Part shown: positions 7,006-12,173 of the stretch, in pieces
Layout of the letters: each line of letters starts with the position of its first letter
How positions within the stretch are numbered: the first letter of the stretch is position 1
Source of the DNA: an uncultured Eubacteriales bacterium
GTDB taxonomy: Bacteria > Bacillota > Clostridia > Oscillospirales > CAG-272
Length of the DNA: 13,049 nucleotides
Assembly: GCA_934477985.1 (NCBI GenBank)
Contig: CAKSOR010000028.1
Location: 1 to 13,049, forward strand
Direction: 5' to 3'
Program-made: the position numbers and the translations under genes
Notes under the pieces: model-generated
Database searches by the model: none
What the model was told of the DNA's origin: nothing
Seen by the model: only the letters and a program-made list of their open reading frames with translations

Positions 7006-7563
7006 CTATTTTATTCCATTCTTCACAACGTCCGCGAACTCTCTGACAATGGCTTTGTCCGCGACTCTGAAACGTTTTCCGTCGACCTCAAGGTGATAGG
7101 AAGCCTCCTGATCTTTACTTATATAGTAGCGTTCGCCGTCTATGAAGACGAAATACTCGGTCTTTATCGGCGCGGTGTTCTCGGAAATGTCTTCACGGAT
7201 TCTGTGGACGCTGCCGTCCTTCATATAGTAGGCGATCTCCCAGAACGAGTTTTCGCCGTAAATGATCTCGCGCGGAAGATTGAAGAGGAGCTTAGGCGGA
7301 AGATAGACCGTCAGATCGTCGGCAAAGAGGCAGGCAAGCATGAACGCCCGACTTCCGGGCTTCAGCTCGGTTTCCTCGGCGTCCTTCATGAAGACGTTCT
7401 CGCAGACCGTGATCCGCTCGACATTTTCCTCGGTTATGACGCCTCTGAACGGTCGCTTTCCGACATTCTCCCAGCGGTAAGCCCACGCGAACACTCCGCC
7501 TCCGACCGCGAGCAGAAGCAGAACGAGAAGGATGATTATAAGCGCGATACGTTTTTTCTTCAT
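7006..7563 (-). CDS. Membrane-anchored protein of unknown function
   Basis: I do not recognise this family. The 185-residue product starts MKKKRIALIIILLVLLLLAV: a positively charged start and one hydrophobic segment (about residues 6-27) that is not followed by an obvious signal-peptidase or lipobox cysteine site. It is therefore probably anchored with residues from about 30 exposed outside the cell. The exposed part is mixed alpha/beta in character with many charged residues and the segments EYFVFIDGERYYIS and YHLEVDGKRFRVAD, which read as adjacent beta hairpins. The start at 7563 is chosen for the GAGGTGA ribosome binding site about 7 nt upstream; a longer in-frame start near 7653 would lie upstream of the promoter. 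It has its own promoter (7594-7622) and ends convergent to the esterase. Confidence 0.75.
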   Translation of the reverse strand: MKKKRIALIIILLVLLLLAVGGGVFAWAYRWENVGKRPFRGVITEENVERITVCENVFMKDAEETELKPGSRAFMLACLFADDLTVYLPPKLLFNLPREIIYGENSFWEIAYYMKDGSVHRIREDISENTAPIKTEYFVFIDGERYYISKDQEASYHLEVDGKRFRVADKAIVREFADVVKNGIK

Positions 7564-7593
7564 GAAATTCACCTCACATAGCTCTTTATAAAT

Positions 7594-7622
7594 ATAATAC
7601 CATATAATTGTACAAAAGTCAA
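7594..7622 (-). promoter_or_regulatory. Sigma-A promoter of the membrane-anchored protein gene
   Basis: Minus strand: -35 TTGACT (7622-7617), 17 nt spacer ending in TGG-type extension, -10 TATTAT (7599-7594). It lies in the gap after the stop of the upstream three-gene operon (7682), so this gene can be expressed independently. Confidence 0.72.
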
Positions 7623-7681
7623 TGTTTTTTTTGAATTTCATGATTATACACAAACCGCAGGATATATTTTTGTGTATTCCG

Positions 7682-8116
7682 CTATATTCCGAAGCAGATC
7701 AGCCAGTGATTCTTGAGAATAGCTTCGCCGCACATCGCGATGAACCGCATCACCTGCTCACCGAGCGTGCCGTCGCCGTCGTCGTCATCGGGGTCGTAGT
7801 CTCCGAAACGGCTCGCGAAATCCTCCGGGAAGCTGAGATCATTCTCAAGCAGCGAGCGCGCGACGCCGCGCAGAGCCTTCACCGACCCGGGCGGAACCGC
7901 GGTTATCCCGAAAATATCCAGACAATCAAACAGCCTTCCGTCCGGCGTAGAGAACTCGTTCCCGACCGTAGCGTATCCGAGCAGATTCGAAAGCGCCCAT
8001 CCGACCGCCAGCACCTCCGGATCGCCGGGATGGTGATTGCAGACCTTTTCAGACAGTCTCGTCAGAGTTCCCGGCGTCTTGTCCGGCAGGATCGCGAAAT
8101 GGCAGGCGCAGCTCAT
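7682..8116 (-). CDS. Hypothetical acidic protein with DxDxDG motif, third gene of radical SAM operon
   Basis: I do not recognise this 144-residue protein. It is soluble, with no membrane segment or signal peptide. The N-terminus MSCACHFAI has two closely spaced cysteines. Residues 107-119 are an acidic run, DYDPDDDDGDGTLG, which contains D111-x-D113-x-D115-G116-x-L118. That matches the first half of an EF-hand or dockerin-type calcium loop but lacks the acidic residue at loop position 12, so calcium binding is only a possibility. The ATG (8116-8114) overlaps the ferredoxin stop as TGATG with GAGGG just upstream, implying translational coupling. The context suggests it works with, or is modified by, the radical SAM/ferredoxin pair, but nothing in the sequence proves this. 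Confidence 0.75.
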   Translation of the reverse strand: MSCACHFAILPDKTPGTLTRLSEKVCNHHPGDPEVLAVGWALSNLLGYATVGNEFSTPDGRLFDCLDIFGITAVPPGSVKALRGVARSLLENDLSFPEDFASRFGDYDPDDDDGDGTLGEQVMRFIAMCGEAILKNHWLICFGI

Positions 8117-8295
8117 CAGTCCCTCTTCTTAGCCGCGTCGACCGGGCAGACGTTGACGCAGATATTGCAGTCCCTGCATTTCGTGTCGTCGATCGAGAAC
8201 TTTCCCTCGGGGCTTATGATTATCGCGTGGAAGGGGCATTCCACGTCGCAGGTTCCGCAGGAGATGCAGATTGAGCGGTCGATATAGTGTTTCAT
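8116..8295 (-). CDS. Small 2[4Fe-4S] ferredoxin
   Basis: A 59-residue bacterial-type ferredoxin carrying low-potential electrons in the cytoplasm. Translating the minus strand from the ATG at 8295 gives MKHYIDRSICISCGTCDVEC with the first CxxCxxCxxxCP cluster motif (C10, C13, C16, C20), and CRDCNICVNVCPVDA with the second (C40, C43, C46, C50). The length and spacing are typical of clostridial ferredoxins. A perfect AAGGAGG (8311-8305) lies 9 nt before the start and overlaps the stop codon of the radical SAM gene. The stop overlaps the next start (TGATG). The tight coupling suggests it supplies the electron that reduces the radical SAM cluster (inference). The gene is short and easily missed by length-filtered gene calling. 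Confidence 0.93.
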   Translation of the reverse strand: MKHYIDRSICISCGTCDVECPFHAIIISPEGKFSIDDTKCRDCNICVNVCPVDAAKKRD

Positions 8296-8310
8296 GCTGA
8301 TTTTCCTCCT

Positions 8311-9861
8311 TTAAGCGTTCTTCTGAGCGCGTTTGTGATGCTTTATCATGCGGAGCTTGACATAGAGCTTCGGCATACGGTTGACAAGGAAATCCTTGAG
8401 ATGATTTCTCGCGTTCGCGTAGCGGTCGTGCCACCAGACGAGGAACTTGTACGGAACATGTTTGCCGGTGACGCGGTGGTCGAGCCACTTTTCGTAGAGC
8501 TTTCCGAGCTTCGGCGGCATCGCGTACGCCCATTTGTAGCGCTTCACGAAGTGCATGAAGTACGCCTCGATGAACAGCACCTGCTCCTCCGGGAACTGCG
8601 GCTGGACGAGCGGAACGCGTCTCTGTGTGAAATCTCCCTCCGGGATGAAGCCCGCTTCCTTCGAAATTTCGTAGAGCGGCGTGCCCTCATAGGGGTAGAA
8701 GATGTTCGGGATAGTGCGGTCGCTCTTTATCCGCGCGTTTAACTTGATCGTCTTGAGCGCGCGGTGGATGTCCTCGAACGGCAGTCCGATTATGTTGTAG
8801 GTAAGCTGAGCGATTCCGTACTTATTGAACCACTTCGAGCAGTTTATGATCATCTCGTCGGTCTGGTAGCGGCGCAGATACTTGAAGCGCATCTCCTGAT
8901 CGCCCGACTCGAGACCCATGTCGATCGTGTAGAATCCCGCCTCCTTCATCTTCTTGACCGTCTCCTCGGTGAGGATGTCAAAGCGGATGTTTCCGGTGCA
9001 GGGGAGTCCGATCTCCTTCTTGTACATATCGATGAACTTGTCAAACCAGTCCGGGAACATGTTGAATATAGCGTCGCGGAAGTTGATGAACTTGATGTAA
9101 GGGTGCTTCGAAAGCAGCGTCTTCAGGTAGAGAATCGCGTTCTCGGGCGAACGGAAGCGCGCGTAGATCTTCTTGTTCGGGTAAACCTTCCGGAAGTTTC
9201 CGTTTCCGCAGTAGGTGCAGTTGTAGAAGCATCCGCGGCTTACGACGACAATCGCCGTGTTGACCTTCGACGACTCCAGATTGTCATAATCGAAGAGATC
9301 GAAATCGGGGATCGGGATCCGGTCGAGGTCGGCGAAGAGCGGCGCGATCGGATTGTGCTTGAAGGTTCCGTCGTCGTTCTTGAAGTAGAGGCTCTGGACG
9401 TTCGTGTAGTCCTCGCCCGCGGTCATCTTGTCGCAGAGCTCGAGCTCTGGATACTCGCCGTCGCCGACGCAGACGCAGTCGACGCCGTCAACCGCCAGCA
9501 CCTCGTCGGGAACGAGCGTGCAGTGATAGCTTCCGCAGATTATGAAGACGTCGGGATAGACTTCCTTTGTCCATTTGATGTAATTCTGGCAGTCGGGGAA
9601 AGCGGTCGTGCGGATCGAGAAGCCGATTATGTCAAACTCGCCCTTTTCGCGCAGTCTCGCCTTGAAATCCTCCTCTGTGTGGAGGTTCAGCAGATGCAGA
9701 AGCTCGACATGATGTCCGCCCTGCTTGAGGACAGCCGAGATCGACGCGAGACCCTCGCTGTAGTTTCCGCCGCTGACCTTGCGCGCGCAGTCGCGGTCAG
9801 TGTAGTCGGGGTAGACGAGCAGCATGCGTGCTTTTCGTCCGTGCAGATTTTTAAGTTCCAT
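8311..9861 (-). CDS. Radical SAM enzyme with N-terminal B12-binding-type domain
   Basis: Cytoplasmic iron-sulfur enzyme of 516 residues from the B12-binding radical SAM group (BchE/P-methylase-like architecture). Residues about 10-150 form a Rossmann-like cobalamin-binding-type domain (ARMLLVYPDY, FDIIGFSIRTT, FIICGSYHCT, VCVGDGEYPE). The base-off DxHxxG histidine motif is not seen, as in many relatives. The radical SAM core begins with VVSRGCFYNCTYCGN, holding the CxxxCxxC cluster cysteines C211, C215 and C218; FYTIDMGLESGDQE and YNIIGLPFED are typical core strands. The C-terminal ~120 residues are basic and aromatic (KYKWAYAMPPK type) and not assignable. Start: ATG 9861 with AGGAGA 10 nt upstream; an earlier in-frame ATG at 9908 lies at the predicted transcript end. 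First gene of an operon with the ferredoxin. The reaction (methylation, ring rearrangement or other) is unknown. Confidence 0.92.
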   Translation of the reverse strand: MELKNLHGRKARMLLVYPDYTDRDCARKVSGGNYSEGLASISAVLKQGGHHVELLHLLNLHTEEDFKARLREKGEFDIIGFSIRTTAFPDCQNYIKWTKEVYPDVFIICGSYHCTLVPDEVLAVDGVDCVCVGDGEYPELELCDKMTAGEDYTNVQSLYFKNDDGTFKHNPIAPLFADLDRIPIPDFDLFDYDNLESSKVNTAIVVVSRGCFYNCTYCGNGNFRKVYPNKKIYARFRSPENAILYLKTLLSKHPYIKFINFRDAIFNMFPDWFDKFIDMYKKEIGLPCTGNIRFDILTEETVKKMKEAGFYTIDMGLESGDQEMRFKYLRRYQTDEMIINCSKWFNKYGIAQLTYNIIGLPFEDIHRALKTIKLNARIKSDRTIPNIFYPYEGTPLYEISKEAGFIPEGDFTQRRVPLVQPQFPEEQVLFIEAYFMHFVKRYKWAYAMPPKLGKLYEKWLDHRVTGKHVPYKFLVWWHDRYANARNHLKDFLVNRMPKLYVKLRMIKHHKRAQKNA

Positions 9862-9881
9862 TTCTATCTGTTCTCCTGTGA

Positions 9882-9898
9882 CGCGCCGGTATGGCGCG
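9882..9898 (-). promoter_or_regulatory. 5'-leader hairpin of the radical SAM operon
   Basis: On the minus-strand transcript, CGCGCC and GGCGCG form a perfect 6 bp stem with a 5 nt loop, placed between the predicted transcript start (about 9910) and the AGGAGA ribosome binding site (9877-9872). It could affect message stability or translation; no known riboswitch class is recognised. Confidence 0.45.
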
Positions 9899-9916
9899 AT
9901 GACTTTCATTTTATTA

Positions 9917-9945
9917 AGTATAACACAAAGAATCCTGATTGTCAA
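9917..9945 (-). promoter_or_regulatory. Sigma-A promoter of the radical SAM/ferredoxin operon
   Basis: Minus strand: -35 TTGACA (9945-9940), 17 nt, -10 TATACT (9922-9917), start near 9910. It is back-to-back with the promoter of the AraC-manA operon; the two -35 boxes are 22 bp apart with a TAATATATTA palindrome (9950-9959) between them. Confidence 0.85.
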
Positions 9946-9967
9946 GACATAATATATTAACTTCACC

Positions 9968-9996
9968 TTGACAAGCGGCAAAAAATGTTGTATAAT
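9968..9996 (+). promoter_or_regulatory. Consensus sigma-A promoter of the AraC-manA operon
   Basis: -35 TTGACA (9968-9973), 17 nt, -10 TATAAT (9991-9996). Predicted start near 10003 leaves an unusually long leader of about 124 nt before the regulator ATG at 10127. Confidence 0.88.
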
Positions 9997-10049
9997 AGAA
10001 GAAGATACAATCCCCCTTCCACATAAACAACAGAACAGTAAATAAACCA

Positions 10050-10130
10050 ATGTTTGAAAAGGTTTGGGAGAGGATTGGCGGGAGGATCTTTTCCTTAGAA
10101 AGGCTTTCCCGCTCCTCCTGTAAGCTATGA
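10050..10130 (+). other. Possible 26-codon leader ORF overlapping the AraC start
   Basis: ATG at 10050 opens a 26-residue frame (MFEKVWERIGGRIFSLERLS followed by RSSCKL) whose TGA (10128-10130) overlaps the AraC ATG (10127-10129) as ATGA. The AraC start has no ribosome binding site of its own, so coupled translation through this ORF would explain how it is initiated. Against it, no good ribosome binding site precedes the leader ATG either, and the whole stretch may be a hairpin-type intergenic repeat that reads open by chance. Confidence 0.4.
10072..10118 (+). other. Imperfect hairpin in the AraC-manA leader
   Basis: GGA (10072-10074) with TCC (10116-10118), GCGGGA (10078-10083) with TCCCGC (10107-10112), and an inner CCTT/AAGG (10093-10096 with 10100-10103) form a long interrupted stem ending 8 nt before the AraC ATG. 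Not followed by a T-tract, so it is not an obvious terminator. Confidence 0.5.
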
Positions 10131-10969
10131 ACCACTACACTAACGGCGACGGTGAGATGATATTCAACACCGCCCGACCCGACAATTTTTTTGAAGTGAA
10201 TCTTTGCGGCTGCACGCCGCCGAATCCGAAATACAGCATCTATCGCTTTCAGAGCGCGCTCTGCGTGCTTGAGTACGTGATCTCCGGCGTCGGGTATATC
10301 GACTCGGACGACGGAAAGCTGACCGTGCGCGCGGGTGATTTCTACCTGCTCCGCTCCGGATTCACCGGGCATTACTATCCCGACCCGGACGAGCCTTTCT
10401 CGAAGATCTGGGTCAACATCCGCGGAAGTCTTGTCGAGCGGCTGTGCGACATCTACGGTTTCCACGCGCCGGTAACGGTTGTGCATTCCGCCGACCGCAG
10501 GATATATGACGATCTCCGCGCGATACTCGAGACCTTCTCGGCACACGAGGACGACGACCTCACCGAGCCGTTCAGACAGAGCTCGATACGAGTCACGGAC
10601 ATTCTCTCGCTCGCCAGACACCCGGGCACTGAGAGCCTTGAGGTGTGCTCTGACGCGCTCAGGATTCACGACTATCTCGACCTGCATATCTGCGACGACC
10701 TCACCCTTCCGATGATCGCCGACGCGATGTACATGCACGAGGCGACCGTCATCCGCGTCTTCAAGGAAAAATACGGAACGACGCCTATGAAATGCCTCAA
10801 CTCGATGCGCGTAGAAGCCGCTAAGCGCATGCTTATCGAGCATATTCCGGTAAAGCGCATCGCCGAGATGCTCAAATTTTCCGACCCATCCTACTTCTCG
10901 CTTTGCTTTCGGCGCGAGACCGGTATGACACCCGCGCAGTTTGCCGCGCAGAATCCACAAGTAACATGA
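10127..10969 (+). CDS. AraC-family transcriptional regulator, co-transcribed with manA
   Basis: DNA-binding regulator of 280 residues, a typical AraC length. The N-terminal cupin-like sensor covers about residues 20-110 (KLTVRAGDFYLLRSGFTGHY is the barrel signature with the family-typical GD turn). The C-terminal double helix-turn-helix has LTLPMIADAMYMHEATVIRV at about 192-211 with KEKYGTTPMKCL, and a second unit at about 241-272, IAEMLKFSDPSYFSLCFRRE, then GMTPAQF. The ATG at 10127 gives the fullest sensor domain, but lacks a ribosome binding site and overlaps the leader-ORF stop; ATG 10157 is an in-frame alternative with purines too close to help. manA begins 25 nt after its stop, so both are on one transcript. 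A role in sensing a mannose-related sugar is likely from context, not demonstrated. Confidence 0.92.
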   Translation: MNHYTNGDGEMIFNTARPDNFFEVNLCGCTPPNPKYSIYRFQSALCVLEYVISGVGYIDSDDGKLTVRAGDFYLLRSGFTGHYYPDPDEPFSKIWVNIRGSLVERLCDIYGFHAPVTVVHSADRRIYDDLRAILETFSAHEDDDLTEPFRQSSIRVTDILSLARHPGTESLEVCSDALRIHDYLDLHICDDLTLPMIADAMYMHEATVIRVFKEKYGTTPMKCLNSMRVEAAKRMLIEHIPVKRIAEMLKFSDPSYFSLCFRRETGMTPAQFAAQNPQVT

Positions 10970-10994
10970 TATTCATAGAAATGAGGAAAATATT

Positions 10995-11948
10995 ATGAGA
11001 CTCTATCCGCTCAAATTAAAGCCCGCCGTAAAGGAGATAATCTGGGGCGGCGACAAGCTCAAGACCGATTACAATAAGTCCGCTCCATTCGAAAAGCTCG
11101 CTGAGAGCTGGGAACTCACCGTCCGTCCCGACGGAATGAATGTCATCGAGAACGGCGAGTGTGCCGGAACGACTCTCGGCGACTATCTTACCCCCGGGCT
11201 CATCGGAAAGAACTACTCAGGCGACCGTTTCCCGCTCCTCATAAAGTTCATCGACGCGCGCGACCGCCTTTCGATACAGGTTCACCCGTCGGACGATTAC
11301 GCGATGAAGAACGAGGGTGAGTACGGCAAGACCGAGATGTGGTATATTGTCGAAGCCGAGGAGGGCGCTGAACTCGTCTTCGGTCTTGACGGCGAGTACT
11401 CGAAAGAGATTTTCGACAAGGCTGTGGAAAGCGGTACTGTCGAGTCGCTCCTCCACCGCGTCAAAGTCAAGCCGGGCGACGTGTATTTCATCCCGTCCGG
11501 GCTCGTCCACGCGATCGGAGCTGGCATTCTCATCTGCGAGATTCAGCAGAACTCGAACGTCACCTACCGCGTCTACGACTACAACCGCCCCGGAAAGGAC
11601 GGCAAGCCGCGCGAATTGCACGTCGCGAAGGCGCGCGAGGTCATCGTCAACTACAGCCCGGCGCAGCTCGAATCGCTCAGATTCTCGGGCAACGCCGACA
11701 TCACGCCCGACCTGCTGGCGACCTGCGATAAATTCACCGTGCATAAGTACGAAATCGCGGGCGAGAAGGCGCTGAACGTCACCGAAAAGAGCTTTGTCTC
11801 GCTGACCTTCACCTCGGGAGAGGGTGAAATAACCCATGGCGGCGAATCGTACAGCTTCGCGAAGGGCGATACATATTTCCTGCCTGCCGGGCTCGGAGAG
11901 GTAAAAATAAAAGCCGCGGGCGCTGTCTGCGTCGCGGCGGAGATATGA
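10995..11948 (+). CDS. manA: Mannose-6-phosphate isomerase, class I
   Basis: Zinc enzyme of 317 residues interconverting mannose-6-phosphate and fructose-6-phosphate in the cytoplasm, linking mannose to glycolysis and to mannosyl-nucleotide synthesis. It is the short form usual in Firmicutes. The start MRLYPLKLKPAVKEIIWGG is the family signature. Zinc ligands are visible as Q95 and H97 (SIQVHPSDDYA), E114 (KTEMWYIVE) and H172 (SGLVHAIGAGIL). YRVYDYNR (R192) is the conserved active-site strand. The second cupin half closes with the GDTYFLPAG turn near the C-terminus. A GAGGAAA site lies about 7 nt before the ATG, and the gene follows the AraC regulator by 25 nt. This supports shared regulation, and fits use of mannose released by the GH38 enzyme after phosphorylation by a kinase or PTS not found here. 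Confidence 0.95.
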   Translation: MRLYPLKLKPAVKEIIWGGDKLKTDYNKSAPFEKLAESWELTVRPDGMNVIENGECAGTTLGDYLTPGLIGKNYSGDRFPLLIKFIDARDRLSIQVHPSDDYAMKNEGEYGKTEMWYIVEAEEGAELVFGLDGEYSKEIFDKAVESGTVESLLHRVKVKPGDVYFIPSGLVHAIGAGILICEIQQNSNVTYRVYDYNRPGKDGKPRELHVAKAREVIVNYSPAQLESLRFSGNADITPDLLATCDKFTVHKYEIAGEKALNVTEKSFVSLTFTSGEGEITHGGESYSFAKGDTYFLPAGLGEVKIKAAGAVCVAAEI

Positions 11949-11992
11949 GGATAAGCTGGACAATCAGATTTTCACCGAAAAAGTCATGAATC
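11949..11992. repeat. Imperfect direct repeat, copy 1 (44 bp)
   Basis: Starts GGATAAGCTG directly after the manA stop codon and ends GAATC. Resembles copy 2 at 12078-12123, sharing GGATAAGCTG, CAAT/TAAT, TTTTCA, CGAAAAA and GAATC in the same order. Confidence 0.5.
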
Positions 11993-12036
11993 GTTCTGAA
12001 CGCTGACCTGAAGTTGTTTACTCAGAATATCAAAGT

Positions 12037-12069
12037 GGCGGGGGTGCTTTTTTGAAGAGCATCCCCGCC
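12037..12069 (+). terminator. Terminator-like hairpin after manA
   Basis: GGCGGGGGTGCT (12037-12048) pairs with AGCATCCCCGCC (12058-12069) through 12 bp including one G-T wobble, with a 9 nt loop TTTTTGAAG. No T-tract follows on the plus strand (CGTCTTATGG); on the minus strand ACTTTGATATT follows. The strong stem between convergent genes suggests termination, but it is atypical. Confidence 0.55.
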
Positions 12070-12077
12070 CGTCTTAT

Positions 12078-12123
12078 GGATAAGCTGAATAATTCGGGTT
12101 TTCATGCGAAAAATGCTTGAATC
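12078..12123. repeat. Imperfect direct repeat, copy 2 (46 bp)
   Basis: Second copy of the repeat at 11949-11992, placed on the other side of the hairpin at 12037-12069. Its right part forms the left arm of the inverted repeat at 12100-12144. Confidence 0.5.
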
Positions 12124-12144
12124 TATGGGCTTTTTCGCGTGAAA
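12100..12144 (-). other. 14 bp inverted repeat downstream of cysteine synthase
   Basis: TTTCATGCGAAAAA (12100-12113) pairs with TTTTTCGCGTGAAA (12131-12144) with one G-T wobble and a 17 nt loop. It lies 30 nt beyond the cysK stop and may end that transcript, although the T-run is inside the stem rather than after it. Confidence 0.45.
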
Positions 12145-12173
12145 ACAACCTCAAATCAGCGTTTCCTTATATA

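Noticed and set aside
8764..9960. 398-codon plus-strand open frame opposite the radical SAM gene
   Set aside because: Antisense shadow, low-complexity Val/Leu/Glu/Arg composition; the minus strand carries the CxxxCxxC motif.
9862..10050. 63-codon N-terminal extension of the radical SAM protein
   Set aside because: It spans the operon promoter (9917-9945) and the neighbouring promoter; AGGAGA precedes ATG 9861, where the family fold begins.
10003..10126. Known riboswitch class in the AraC-manA leader
   Set aside because: No conserved core of a class I can recognise; only an interrupted hairpin and an open frame are visible.
9914..10960. 348-codon minus-strand open frame opposite the AraC regulator
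   Set aside because: Antisense to a clear AraC gene and running into its promoter region; no domain motif.
11217..11963. 248-codon minus-strand open frame opposite manA
   Set aside because: Shadow of manA, which has all zinc-ligand motifs on the plus strand.
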